A stretch of 64,000 nucleotides of DNA. It comes from Corallium rubrum (lineage: Eukaryota; Cnidaria; Anthozoa; Scleralcyonacea; Coralliidae). Of the stretch, positions 23,343 to 38,300 are shown one piece after another (the stretch's first letter is position 1; each line of letters opens with the position of its first letter). Location of the stretch: contig OZ036007.1 in the NCBI GenBank assembly GCA_964035015.1, positions 1,563,031-1,627,030 of the forward strand. The letters run 5' to 3'. The position numbers were made by a program, and so were the translations under genes. The notes beneath the pieces are model-generated. The model ran no database searches. It was not told the origin of the DNA and saw only the letters and a program-made list of their open reading frames with translations.

Positions 23343-26300
23343 TGCCACTGCTTTGACAGTATGACTGGTGCCTGGAGGTGGGCTGTGGCGGGGTTGCCAT
23401 GATTGCCTCTGATCAGGGGGTGGCATCCCCCCTGTGGCTTGGCGCCACATTTAACTAGTTATAGACGTTACTCGCAGTACTGCAATAGTATTGTTAGGAT
23501 GTTTGGATGTAAATAATCAAGCAAGCGTAGTATTTATCATGGCATTTGTAATTGTTTTAGGCTGCTTGAAGATTTCGAAATTGCTTTACCCGTGAGTGTG
23601 TGCAAGTATTTGGTGACGTCTAATTTATCGGAGAAACCACCACACCCAATATTACCTATGGGAAGCACTATCCTGCGCCGGCGATACAGTATGTCGTACG
23701 TTCCCGTCGGTCTTTGGCGTCGTCTACTCGTTCATTTACTAGTGTACAGCGAGGAGATGGTCAGCGTAGAGCGACAGCTGATTAATGAACAAAAGGTATA
23801 TATGTTCACTCGATCAATCATTCAGTCATTTCCCCTTCGCTCTATCCCTTCCTTCCTTCCTTCCTTCCTTCCTTCCTTCCTTCCTTCCTTCCTTCCTTCC
23901 TTCCTTCCTTCCTTCCATCCTTCCATCCTTCCTTCCTGCCTGCCTTCCCTCCCTCCCTCTCTTCCTCCCTCCCTCCCTTCCTTCCTTCTTTCCTTCCTCC
24001 CTCCCTCCCTCTCTTCCTCCCTCCCTTCCTTCCTTCTTTCCTTCCTCCCTCCCTCCCTTCCTCTCTTCCTCCCTTCCTCGCTCACTCCTCTCTCCCTCAC
24101 TCCTTCCAACCCTCCTTCCCTCCCTCTCACTCTCCCTCCCTTGCTCCATCTCTTCCTCCCTTTCTCACTCCCTTCCTCCCTCCCTCTCACTCACTGTCCC
24201 TCCCTTACTCCACCCCTCCCTTCCTCAGTGTTTCTCTCCCTCCATTACTCGCTTACTCACGTACCCACCTACCAACCCAGATTACTTAATGCGTGATTAA
24301 TATAATTTTTAGACTGCCTTTTGCGAGTACTGGGTAAAAGGCTTCTCCGCCTATTGGTCCAGTGATTGTAGATTCCTTGTACAGATATCGGACAATGTGT
24401 TGGAGGTTATTGTTCCTGCCAATCGACATGGTCGTATTTTGCTCGGAAATCTTGTCTACCATGTTGATACGTTGTTCCGTGAATGGTTTCCAGACCTGTG
24501 TAAGTGTGTTTAGATAACAAGCAACCTCTGTACATAAACTGCGATGCCTAACCACCACCACAGCCACCATATAACATTAAAAACTGCCACCGACATAATC
24601 GAGAATAATCACCGTCACCAGCACCACCACGAAAACAATAAACATATAAAACAATAACAAATAAGGATTGGGTGGCTAATCATCCTTACTTGCAGCCAGT
24701 GGCTGAATTGCGAAGGACGCAGATCAACGTGGCCATGCCGGAGGCATATCAAAGTCGCTCGAAGCAGCCGCCAACGGTCACCCATCCAAGTACTAACCCC
24801 GTCTAACCGGGCTTAACTTTTTGGTGAGAGGCAGCGCGCTAACAGCACACGCCAAAACCAGTATCAACACCAACAACATCACGACAAGATTGCCAACAAC
24901 TAAATCACCACAACTCCTATACTAATAATACCATCACGAGTCCAGAACACCACCATTACTACACCACTACCGCCATCACTACCACCACCACCACCATCGC
25001 TACCATTGCTACCAACATTTTCACTACCACCGTCACTACAACCATCGCTACAACCACTACTACCATCATCACTACCACCATCACTACCACCACCATCATC
25101 ACTACCACTGCCACCATTGCTACCAACATCACTACCACCGTCACTACAACCATCGCTACCATCTACCACTGTCACTACCACCGTCACTACAACCACTACT
25201 ATCATCATCACTACCACCATCACTACCACCACCATCACTACCACCACCATCACTACCACTACTACTACCGCCGCCATCGCTACCAACATTACCACTACCA
25301 CCATCACTACAACCACTACCACCGCCACCACATCGCTACCAACAATCACTACCACCACCACCATCGCTACCAACACTATCACTACCACCATCACTACAAC
25401 CATTGTACCACTACTACCATCATCACTACCACCACTATCACCACCACTACCATCACCATCACCACCACTACCATCATCACCACCACTACCATCATCACCA
25501 CCACTACCATCATCACCACCACTACCATCATCACCACCATTACCATCATCACCACCACTACCATCATCACCACCACTACCATCGTCACCACTACTGTCAC
25601 CTCTACCATCACGACATAATTAATATATTAACATTCTATACCGACATAACCACCACTATTCCAGGACCTGAAGTTATCATTAACTCAATGAAATGTCTTA
25701 CATTTTTCACATCTTAAACGATATCTTTTTCTTTCATCAAATTGTGTACGTACAGGTGGCTTGGATCCGCGTTTTGGCTACCCCATGGTACGAAAAACTA
25801 CCGTGTGCATTACTTGTCAAGAACACGAGTTTTCCATGGAGGATTGTGTGTCCAAAGCAAAATGTGAAGATGTGATTGAATGTCCTGTGGAACACGCTGT
25901 TAAACCTCTACGAGAGCTAGTACCCGATGTCCTGCTGGCGCACCTTGATCAGCGGTATTTGATTGAAGAGAGTGACCTGGATTACGAGAGGACGCCGGAA
26001 GCGATGTTAGGAGAAGGAGGTTTTGGAAGTGTTTACCGAGCCAAATATAAAGATAGGAATGTCGCTGCTAAGGTTTGTTCTCAACTGACATGCATCATGA
26101 TTTAATTATTCTTATGAATGGCTGTGACTCGAAGCGTAAGAATTTCGTTTTATAAAATAACATGTACACTACGCGAGCCCTGATTGGTCAATTGCTGTGT
26201 TTGGATGAGAGTATCCAAACACGGAAAATTCCCGCCAAAACGATTTTTTGAAAATGTCGGACAGTGTATCATATTCACTTGCGATTATTTTATAAAAGAA

Positions 26301-29300
26301 ATACCAAATGGGTTTTTCCGTGTTTGGAGACTTATCCAAACACTTGGGAAATTGCTCGACTTTCGAAAAGCTAAAACACTCGCCTACGGCTCGTGTTTTG
26401 TTACGCTTTTCTCCAGTCTCACAATTTCCCGCGTGTTTGGATCAGAGTATCCAAACACAGAAAACCATTTGGTATTTCTTTACTCTAAAATCTCGCCATT
26501 TAACGATCTTTAACTCGTTCAACCCTAGCGGCCACCCAGTGATGGGTAAAATAATCTGGCGTTAGCCAGAGTAAAATACTAAAAGAATTCAGGGTTCGGA
26601 GGGTCAAAATTTTTTATATGTCGCAACCCAAAATTTTGTCGTCTCCTTTTATTTTCTGGCTTTTAACTGCAGAATATGCGTTGTTTGGAGGTAGGTGCCG
26701 TTGGTGACCAGGCTAGTCAGCAATCTAGCCCAGGCTAGTCAGCAATCTAGCCTTGTTAGCAAGCAAAGTAACTGTAAGCAATTGGGCCATGAGCAAATAG
26801 CCAGCAAACTAAGCAATAGCAATTAGGGTAATCAGAGAAGCAATAGGCGTTTGCCATGACAACTCTGCCAAGGCAGACCACCGGCACCAGTCACACTGAC
26901 AAGTCAGTGGAATAACATATACGATCTATAGGATTCTATACTTCGTATCTAACACGGGTGGGGAAAGGGCGAAGGGGGAGCACAAGCTGAGCAAGACGCT
27001 ACTTGCAGCAAAGCAACAGACGCTCAATGAATCTCGAATGCGCGGGAAACCCCTTAACGTACGTGACGTTAGGGACTCCCCTAATAAGGGGAACCGCAGG
27101 CCAACTACATCAGCAGTTATAAGTAATATTGGGCATTTCACTCGATTACATAGCATGTTCTAAGGATTTTGGGTGAAGGAAAATTCGAGTGTAGAATATA
27201 TACATTTAGAGACCAAACCGGGACCAGTTGCGAAAAATGCAACTACACGGGCCTTCCGGCAGGAATTGAACCCACGACCTTGCGATTCTAGTGCAATGCT
27301 CTGACCACTGAGCCACGGAGGCCGTTGCCGAGAGCTTGATCGTGAGCTCTGTATATATAATAAGGTGGTAATGCCAGGAGAGAATTGGGTATATTATAAG
27401 TAATATTGGGCATTTCACTGGATTATATAGCATGTTCTAAGGATTTTGGGTGAAGGAAAATTCGAGTGTAAAATATATACATCAGCAGTTAACTTCGCTT
27501 AAATATATACTATATTTAACCACATTACAACAAAGTTTATTTCTCTTTCTAGGTGTTCCGTATGCAACTAGAAATCGACCCACGAGAACATCTTGAGCAA
27601 GAAGTGCGGTTTTTAGCCAAACTACGTCATCCCAGCATTATAGATTTGGTAGGAATGTGTTTACGACCGTGTCCAATAGCTGTGCTGGAACTAGCACCTC
27701 TCGGCTCGCTCAACATGATCTTCCGCAGGGATCAAAAGCTCAGCAGAGGAATACAACACAGGATTGCCATGCAGGTAATTAATGCCTCACAATGGCGAGA
27801 ATGTTGCCTTTTGCGATATTCGTAAATGTTATTTTGCCTTGGCTTTTCAGTTTGGCCGGGGTAAGCCTTGCCATTTACCAACCACCATTACCACCACCAG
27901 CAGCAGCGCCACCAGCACTACCACTATCACTATCACCACTACCACCATCACCACTACAATCACCACTACCACTAACGCTATCACCACTACAATCACCACT
28001 ATCACCACTACCACCAGCACTACCACCATCACCACTACCATCACCAATACCATCACCACTACCACCACCACCATCAGCACTACCGCCACCACCATCACCA
28101 CTACCACCACCATCACCATTACCATCACTACCACCACCATCACCATCGCCACTACCACCACCATCAGCACTACCACCACCACTATCACCACTACCACCAC
28201 CATCACCATTACCATCACTACCACCACCATCACCACTACCACCACCATCACCACTACCACCACCAGCACTACTACCACCACCAGCACTACTACCACCACC
28301 AGCACTACCACCACCACTACCATCACCACTACCACCACCACCACCACTACCACCACCATCAGCACTACCACCACCATCACCACTACCACCACCATCACCA
28401 CTACCACCACCATCACCATCACCACTACCACCACCATCAGCACTACCACCACCACTCTCACCACTACCACCACCATCACCATTACCATCACTACCACCAC
28501 CATCACCACTACCACCACCATCACCACTACCACCACCAGCACTACCACCACCACTACCATCACCATCACCACTACCACCACCACTACCGCCACCATCACC
28601 ACTACCCATAGCCAGAAATGAGCGACTTAGTGTTTACGCAATACCCGCCCGACTCCCAATATTTATAGTAAATTGTATTACAAATGCCGAAATAAACTAC
28701 GATTCTTGAAATGCGAAGATCGAATTCGGGCAAACAAATGCTTGCGAACAAAATAAGCCGAAAATTATGCCATGTCGATGCCGATAGACCTTGTCCCCGA
28801 GAAATTCAACATTACGGGCGAGATAGTAGTAGATTAGTTAACAACAAGCATGAAAAGCTGCAAAATTCCCTGCGAAAAACCTTCGCTGCACGTTATAAAC
28901 AACACAAATTCCTACATGCGAAGCTTGTTCCGGCAAGATGGGATTCTTACGGTTTCGAATGATATAAAAACGATAAAATATTACCTTCCCTTCCCTTGTC
29001 CCAGCCTAGTTGTTTTAAAGGTAGTTTAGAGCATCCATGTCCGCTAAACGACTTCGTTTTGCTTAAAATGGCCATAACTCCGCGATTTTCTGCAGTATTT
29101 TGGTATTGAATTGATGCTTGTTGTCTGCTTGTTTGATTTACCATGGTTTGAAAATCGACGCACGCATTATTTTAGACATATTTGCCGCTGAGTTATAGGT
29201 TTTGAACTACTTTTGGACAATGCGAAGGAGGCCGAAGCCAGACGAGGAGCAGCGGGATATCGGGAATTTGCCGGATCGTATATCAGGAAATATTCCAAAT

Positions 29301-32300
29301 ACTCATGCGCTATCACGTAAAACGCTGACAAATACACATGTCTTGCAGACTCAAATGTCGCGTATTTCTGGCTATGCATCACCACTACGATCACCAACCA
29401 CCACTACCGCCACCACTGCCACCACTACCACCATCACCACCACCACCACCATCATCGCCACCACCAATACCACTACCATCACCAATACCATATAACAACA
29501 TTAACATGATATATTACCATTATACACCGACATAACCACTCAAAAATCAAAAGTTCCGCACGGAATAATACAACACAGGATTGCCATGCAGGTGGTTAAT
29601 TCCTCACAATTGCGAGAATATTGGCTTTCGCTATATTCATCTCAAATGATTAATAATTCATGAGATAATCAGCCAATTACAATAGTCCATTCAATCACCT
29701 GATTGACGTTGGATACGCCCAAGATATTAGATGAAAACCGGTGTTCATCTAATTCTTAAGATCTTAATTATCTATGCAAAATAAACAAGTTGCTGCATGA
29801 ATAAATTTTACACACACTCAAGAATAAAATCTCTTGAGGGTTTATTTTAATTGTATTTTGTAATTGAAATCGCTCGATTGAGATGCCATATCAACAACTC
29901 GTTTATCGTGTTTCATCAGGGGAATCCAAACACTCGAAAACAATAAAACCACTCGGCCTTCGGCCTCGTGCTTTCATCATGTTTTCTCGTGTTTGGATCC
30001 CCTGGTGAAACACTCAAACTAGTTGTTGATATATTACTTAAATGTTATATTACCTCGGCGTTCCAGATATGCAGAATGAGTTCAGTGATCCATGAAAGTT
30101 GTTTTCTTTTCTTTATGCTACCATAGGTTGCAGAAGGTTTGGCTTTTCTTCACCGGCATAGCATCGTCTACCGCGACCTCAAACCACACAACATTTTAAT
30201 CTTCTCTTTGGCTGCTGGTACTTTAATCAACGCAAAGATTTCCGACTTCGGAAGCAGTCGGTACGCTACGCCGGGCGGATTTATCGCCTCGGAAGGAACT
30301 GCCGGCTATCGAGCCCCAGAAGTCGCGCGTGGTGACGTCAATTACAACGAAAAGGCAGACATCTTCTCCTTGGGAATGCTACTGTACGAGCTGGCGACGG
30401 GGGGCAAACAGCCGTTTAGTGACCTTAAATTTCGCAGTGAACTTGATGAGGCTGTGATTACTGGCAGACCTGTGGATCCCATTGTTGTGACGGATGCACC
30501 CCCCTGGCCAGATATGCAGGATCTGTTGGATCATATGCTAGAAGCGCAACCCGAGGACAGACCAACTGCTAACCAGGTAAGATTAGAGGATTGCAGGTTC
30601 GAATCCACTATCTCTACCACTGTCACTACCACTATCACTATCACGACCACTGTCGCTACCACTAGCACTACCACTGTCACTACTGTACAAAAATATCAAT
30701 ACCTGCCAGAATAGCACAAGCACTTACTATCACAGGGTTGCAGGTTCGATCCTTGCCTGTTGCCTGGGGCTTAGAAACATTTCCTGAGCATTTGAGCTTG
30801 ACGAACTGCTTAATTAAGAGACACGTCATCCTCGTTCCCAGTGCCTCCTCTGGTCAGATGAAAACCGGATGTCCTAGATTCTATAGCCTGCTCGCAGGCT
30901 CTTGCAAGATCGAAGAAAGAGGAAAGAGCCTGCACGGACTCCATACAATTTTGAACATCCGCCCCCATTTGAGATCAACCATAAATACATGTCAGACGTG
31001 TGCTTGTTCCTGTGTAACTGAACAAAGCAAATCAAATAGCATTTCTTTCTTGTCGACTGCGAGAAACTGATCAAACGGAAAATTTCCATTGTGTGTGCAT
31101 TATTGAGTATTTTGTTATTCTTATCCTTGATATATGGTTTGCATACTGGTATTTTTGGCAATTTTCTCTTCCTTTTTACAAGATTTACTGAACCATTGCA
31201 ATAAGTACGCTGTTTCTTCGTTTCACTCCAAGTCTAGATGATGGTTTGACTGTATACTATTTCGTATTTTCGAATTCCATTCGAAAATCCGATCTTTTGC
31301 CTTTTGAGATTTAAGTACACAACATCCAACTTCATGAATAAGTTAATAACCCACTTTAAGATTTGCATTTATGATTGACGTTATAAGCCAAACCGACCAA
31401 TGAGAATTTTGCGTCATGATTTAGGACGCAGATATCATCCGTGCAGGCTCTCCCTCCCTCCACAAGAGCCTGCTCGCAGGCTATAGATTCTAGGACAGCG
31501 AGATGGACATAATTATTCTCATACCCAGACCCACGCGCTGATGCGTGAAGTGGGAATCTCTGGAAATATGAGCGTTCTGATTGGCTTTACGAAACAATGA
31601 AAAGAATTCAAACAAATTCTACAAAATAAGAATTTCACAATCTACACTGTTTGCCATAAACGTACGTTTGATATAATTTGACAAATCTAATAACAGCAAT
31701 ACACCACATTTAAATTCGAAAATATAATACTATAAACTATTATTTATCATGTTGCGATCGTCTCTCAAAACGACAGCCTCAATCCCATATTCTTTCGTTT
31801 CGCCAGTTGGTCTTCGATGAGTACGTTTAAAACTGAGTTGACCAAAACAACACTTTCTTCCCAGAGTGGGCTGATGTTCCTCGTTTTAGATTGTAGATTA
31901 GTCAAACACCAGGGGAAGAAGTTGATAAATATTGAGTCTGCCAAATCCGCTTGGCAATACAGCTGTGATGTCTTCGACTCCGCGAACGTCGAACGATGGC
32001 TGTTATGGCATCTTTCTGTTCTCTCTTTAACACTAAACTGGATTGTCCCGTTCTTTCTAACGTATAGCTTCGTTTACCTCGCGATTCATGATGGATACGA
32101 TACGATTTGCACGAGATTTATACACGAGATTTGTTGCTGAGGAGGGGAAATGACAAGCCGTTTATACCATGAGTCTGGGCACGAGAGTTTGGAATGTTTG
32201 GAATGTTTGGAATGCGCCTGACGTCACAGATCTATCCAGGGTTTCCCAGAGACATATAACGAAACAAACGAGATATACTCAGTTATTTGAAGAAAAGTTG

Positions 32301-35300
32301 CTTTATTATGACGTACGAAAAGTTTGGTGTTTACTGTTCTTCCCGCTGGACAAAATAATACAATTCTGCTTACCGAAATGCTATTCAAAGGTAGATTGTT
32401 TGCGAACATAATTTGCCGTCGCCGACGAGTGAGTCACCGAGTCACGCTACGTCTAAAATCGTTCGATTTTGAGAGTTAATAATGATGAAACTCCTCGCAG
32501 TTCCGACTCGCTTTCGGAATCCTACTTTGTTGGCTTTTCTACTTTTTCGGTGTTATCTGAGCGATAATCTTCACTCTATTCACACCGTTGTTCACTTGTT
32601 TGACAGTTGAAAATATATTTGCCCACTTCCTGTTTTCGACAATAACCTTCGTCCGACCAATCACACGCTTCAATCGTTTTCATCTGACCAAGGCCTCCGA
32701 TTTCCCAGTGTACCGAGGAGGCGCTGGGAACGAGAATGAGAGGCAGGTATGGTTATGAATTCGCAACCTTAGCGGCTTAGCTCTCCATCTAAGCCCCAGT
32801 AGCTGAATGGTTACAGTGTCTAACCGGTCATCAGAAGGTTGCAGCTCTTCATCCAAGCCTCAGTAGCTCTCAATGGTTAGAGCGTCTAACTGGTCATTAG
32901 AAGGTTGCAGCTCTCCATCCAAGCCTCAGTAACTCAGTGGTTAGAGCATCTAACCGGTCATTAGAAGGTTACAGCTCTTCATCCAAGCCTCAGTAGCTCT
33001 CAATGGTTAGTATAATTTCATAGTGGAAAAGAGGCTTTCCAGCTTTCTGATTGGCCCGCTCAGCGGTGAATCTGAGGTGATAGTCACCGCCTAGCGCGGT
33101 GACTATTGCATCACAAGAAATTGTTCTTCAAAAGTAGTTTTGGAAAAGAGACTGGTACTTATTCAACACTGCACTGACTTTATTCGTTTCAGTCTCCCCC
33201 TCGGAGTTGTCATTTTGAAGTATGAGATTTTAGAATTTGTTGATTCATTGAACTGTTGATTTTTTTTTTCAAAATGGGGTCTGTAGTTTTTGAGACAAAC
33301 AAAAGAGCATAATACTGAAAACATATATCACTGAGATGTTGTACATGTCAAATATCGTAAAAACAAAACTTTATAAAGGTAAGGTAGTATATTTTCTGCA
33401 ATTCTTTGTATTTTTTGTATGTTTTAGCTAGGTTTTGGTCGTAGCGATGTTTTCGACAACTTCGTCATGAGTGAAGAACATATTCAATATGAATTAAGTA
33501 CAAAAAAGCCGTATCACAGGACCCAAAACACCAGAATAAAAGTCTTTTTAGCATATATTTGAATAAGTTCAGTGCCAAAGTAGGATGTTGTTTACTCTTT
33601 TTTTGAAATTATTTACTGACAAAGACTGTGGCTTGCTAACATCGTCTGTGAATGAACAGAATCACCACTGCTAAAATGAAAGCAGTTGTTTAAAAGTTTT
33701 TGTTTCAACGTTATTGGGTTTTTTATCAACCTCTGAAATTATACTAAAAGAATTAGTCACCTCAGTCTCGGTGACTATCGGTGTATTTACCTCGCCGCTT
33801 CGCGGCTTGGTAAATATTCACCAATAGTCACCTCGACTTCCGTGACTAATTGTTAATTAGAGCGTCTAACCAGTCATTAGAAGGTTGCAGCTCTTCATCC
33901 AAGCCTCAGTAGCTCTCAATGGTTAGAACGTCTAACCAGTCATTAGAAGGTTGCAGCTCTTCATCCAAGCCTCAGTAACTCAACAGTTAGAGCGTCCAGC
34001 CAGTTATGAGAAGGTTGCAGCTCTCCATCCAAGCCTCAGTAACTCAGTGGTTAGAGCGTCTAACCGGTCACCAGAAGGTTGCAGCTCTTCATCCAAGCCT
34101 CAGTAGCTCTCAATGGTTAGAGCGTGTAACCAGTCATTAGAAGGTTGCATCTCTCCATCCAAGTCTCAGTAGCTCAATGGTTAGAGCGTCTAACCAGTCA
34201 TTAGAAGGTTGCAGCTCTCCATCCGAGCCTCAGTAGTTCATTGGTTAGAGCGTCTAACCGGTCATTAGAAGGTTGCATCTCTCCATCCAAGTCTCAGTAG
34301 CTCAATGGTTAGAGCGTCTAACCAGTCATTAGAAGGTTGCATCTCTCCATCCAAGTCTCAGTAGTTCATTGGTTAGAGCGTCTAACCGGTCATTAGAAGG
34401 TTGCAGCTCTCCATCCAAGTCTCAGTAGCTCAATGGTTAGAGCGTCTAACCAGTCATTAGAAGGTTGCAGCTCTCCTTCTAAGCCTCAGTAGCTGAATGG
34501 TTAGAGCGTCTAACCAGTCATTAGAAGGTTGCAGCTCTCCATCTAAGCCTCAGTAGCTCAATGGTTAGAGCGTCTAGCCCGTCATTAGAAGGTTGCAGCT
34601 CTCCATCTAAGCCGCCGTAGCTGAATGGTTAGAGCGTCTAACCCGTCATTAGAAGGTTGCAGCTCTCCATCTAAGCCTCAGTAGCTCTCAATGGTTAGAG
34701 CGTCTAACCGGTCATTAGAAGGTCGCAGCTCTCCATCTAAGCCTCAGTAGCTGAATGGCTAGAGCGTCTAACCAGTCACCAGAAGGTTGCAGGTTTGCAT
34801 TTGTGCGGGATGAACGTCTACCGAATGTCTGTTACATTGGACCAAGTCACACCAAGCTAGCATATGTTAACTACACCTCATACACAAACGCTACTGCTTA
34901 AGAAGCACTTATGACCTCGCATTTGCAAGCTTAGCTCTCCACCCGAGCCTTAGTATATCAATAGTAATTGTTAGAATGTCTAACTGGTCTTTGGAAGGTT
35001 GCAGGTTCGAACTCTGCCTGGTGCTCAGTAATCTTTTCTGAGTAATTGAGCTTGACGAAAGTCCACCGAACGTCGGTTACATTACACCAAGCTCGCAAAA
35101 GTACCACATGATCTCACAATAATATCACTTTTACTACATCTCAAGTTACAGCTTCTGGCTCTCCATCCAAGCCTAGCTCAATCTTTAGAGGGTTTAAATG
35201 TGGCTAAATGTAATTTAGGTAAGGTAAAAAAGGAGACAATGCTAGTCGGCGGTCACTCATGATAATATGTGGGGATTATCTCAGCGCACATCAAAGTTTT

Positions 35301-38300
35301 GTCAGCGTGGTCTGAGCTTGACTTGCGCTCGTTAAAGTCTTGTCACCGTGGTCTGAGCTTGACTTGTGCGCGTCAAAGTCTTGTTAGCGTGGTCTGAGCT
35401 TGACTTGCGCTAATCAAAGTCTTGTCAGCGTGGTCTGAGCTTGACTTGCGCTCGTCAAAGTCTTGTCAGCATGGTCTGAGCTTGACTTGCGCTAATCAAA
35501 GTCTTGTCAGCGTGGTCTGAGCTTGACTTGCGCTCGTCAAAGTCTTGTCAGCGTGGTCTGAGCTTGACTTGCGCTAATCAAAGTCTTGTCAGCGTGGTCT
35601 TAGCTTGACTTGCGCTCATCGAAGTCTTGTCAGCGTGGTCTGAGCTTGACTTGCGCTCATCGAAGTCTTGTCAGCGTGGTCTGAGCTTGACTTGCGCTCG
35701 TCAAAGTCTTGTCAGCGTGGTCTGAGCTTGACTTGCTAATCAAAGTCTTGTCAGCGTGGTCTGAGCTTGGCTTGCGCTCATCGAAGTCTTGTCAGCGTGG
35801 TCTGAGCTTGATTTGCGCTCATCGAAGTCTTGTCAGCGTGGTCTGAGCTTGACTTGCGCTCATCGAAGTCTTGTCAGCGTGGTCTGAGCTTGATTTGCGC
35901 TCATCAGAGTCTTGTCAGCGTGGTCTGAGCTTGACTTGCGCTCATCGAAGTCTTGTCAGCGTGGTCTGAGCTTGACTTGCGCTCATCGAAGTCTTGTCAG
36001 CGTGGTCTGAGCTTGATTTGCGCTCATCAGAGTCTTGTCAGCGTGGTCTGAGCTTGACTTGCGCGCGCCAAAGTATTGTCAGCGTGGTCTGAGCTTGGAG
36101 CTTGACTGGTTTTGCGCGCGCTATCTATTATTAGATATTTGGTCAGTGGTCACTCATTTATAATATGTGGGGATTATCTCAGCGCTCATCAAAGTCTTGT
36201 CGGCGTGGTCTGAGCTTGACTGGTTTTGCGCGCGCTGTTTAGTGACCCACCCACCCACTCCTGATAGAATACAAGGGTAAGTATATATATTTCCACTGCT
36301 TTGACAGTGTGACTATCAGGGGTGGCATCCCCCTTGTGGCTTGGCACCAATCCTCCAATAACGTCATACTTTTAGTGGACTACCTTTTCTCAGTTTAATT
36401 GCAGCCTATATAGACTTTTATAGCTTCTTATTATTAGCATCCTATCAATTTTTTGTAAATTTTTAATATTTGTCCAAATATAAATATATTTGTAATATCC
36501 TATATTTTTATGTAAATCCATTATAATTCTATATGCCTAAGATGGGTAAATAAAAAAACATTACATTACATTACATTACGTCAATTGGCGATCTATTTTT
36601 AGCGGTCATTAGAAGATTGCAAGTTCGATCCCTTTCTGCGACTCACAAACATTTTCTTCATGTTTGAGTTGGATGAACAATTTTAACTGTATCTCTCTCT
36701 CCTCCGTAGAGGTTCCCGTGAGGATTCATATCTGACAGCGGTTTCTTCCTCAGCCATTTGCAACCTTAGCTTTCCAGCCAAACGTCAGTAGGTCCATGGT
36801 TAGAGCGTCTAGGCAGTTATTAGAATGTTGCAGCTGTCCATCCAAGCCTCAGTCGCTCAATGGTTAGAGCGCCCAGCCAGATATTAGAAGGTTGCAGCTC
36901 TGCATCCAAGCCTCAATAACTCAATGGTTAGAGCGTCTAAGCAGTCATTAGAAGGTTGAAGCTCTGCATCCAAGCCTCAGTAGCTCAATGGTTGGAGCGT
37001 CTAACCAGTCATTACAAGGTTGCAGCTCTCCATCGAAGCCTCAGTAGCTCAATGGTTGGAGCGTCTAACCAGTCATTAGAAGATTGCAGCTCTTCATCAG
37101 AGCTTCAGTAACTCAATGGTTAGAGCGTCCAGCCAGTTATTAGAAGGTTGCAGCTCTCCATCCCAGTCTCAGTAGCTCAATGGTTAGAGCGTCTAACCAG
37201 TCATTAGAAGGTTGCAGCTCTCCATCCAAGTCTCAGTAGATCAATGGTTAGAGCGTCTAACCAGTCATTAGAAGGTTGCAGCTCTTCATCCAAGCCTCCG
37301 TAGCTCAATGGTTAGGGCTTCCAGCCAGGTATTAGAAGGTTGCAGGTTTGGGGTTCAGATACATTGTCTGAGTATTGGAGCTTGACGAACGTCTACCAAA
37401 CTATAACGCTTGTTGCATTACCCCGATTTTGCACAGTCTGCTCTGCTCGACTCTCTCATTCTTGCATAATCACGGCTTTATTGTTATTTGTTAGGTGTAC
37501 CAAAGACTTAGCGACCCGGAGTTCATTTCACTGAAGCAAGACATTGCAGTGTGCAAGGGTCAGGCAGTTGAATGTATGGCTGTGCGTAGTTTCACTAATA
37601 AAGACCATATCAACCAGATGGAAGTTTGGATTGGAAGCGGTGCGTCGGATTGGGTCGATAGCAAGAACAAAGGAAATAATAATGATGGCAGTGCGCTTGC
37701 GCATACGTCCCAGCTATCGCGATTGGACCTTAGTTGCTCAAAACCGAAGGTAAATTAATTCGTTAAAGTGCCGCGGTCTGTGTTAACATGCAACTTAATA
37801 CTTACGTCCATCCTTCCCTTTCTCCCTGACTCCTTCCTCACTCACTCACTCCTTCCCTTTCACTCTTTCCCTTTCTTCCTCACTCCCCCCTCCCTCACTC
37901 TCTCCTTCCCTCCCTCTCTCCTTACCTCCCTCTCTCCTTCCCTTCCTCTCTCCTTCCCTCCCTCTCTCCTTCCCTCCCTCTCTCCTTCCCTCCCTCTCTC
38001 CTTCCCTCCCTCTCTCCTTCCCTCCCTCTCTCCTTCCCTCCCTCTCTCCTTCCCTCCCTCTCTCCTTAGGGAAGCACGGGTGGCGTGTGCTGTTAGGGCG
38101 CTGCCTTTCAGCGCTGTAGTTAAGCCCAGTTGGATGGGGTTAGTACTTGGATGGGTTACCGTCTGGGAGTAGCCCCGTTCTCGAACTTGAATTTCATGTG
38201 AGTAGAGTTGAGTTGGCCTCTCCTATGCTTCGAAGGTTTTTCGCAGGGTTCTGCGGTTTTCCTCCCTCCATAAAATCAACACTTGGTCTTAGCTTATGTC

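Noticed and set aside
23822..24300. Frames rich in Arg-Glu-Gly-Lys or Pro-Ser-Leu
   Set aside because: Translations of the TTCC/CCTC tract in an LRRK intron.
27245..27326. A single tRNA gene on the minus strand
   Set aside because: Acceptor and anticodon stems have mismatches, the loop would imply a Ser anticodon without the long variable arm, and a SINE body follows.
27782..28709. Frames of 244-305 aa rich in Pro-Leu, Thr, Val or Gly-Ser
   Set aside because: All arise from the CCA array, in several frames at once.
31817..32411. Two + strand frames of 107 and 80 aa in LRRK intron 10
   Set aside because: They lie in the composite foldback, show no known domain and have no splice or start support.
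32770..34800. A cluster of tRNA genes
   Set aside because: Units have box A and an anticodon-like hairpin but no T-arm, box B or acceptor 3' side, so they cannot fold into a tRNA.
38100..38170. A 5S rRNA gene
   Set aside because: Only the promoter part of 5S is present and a SINE body follows.
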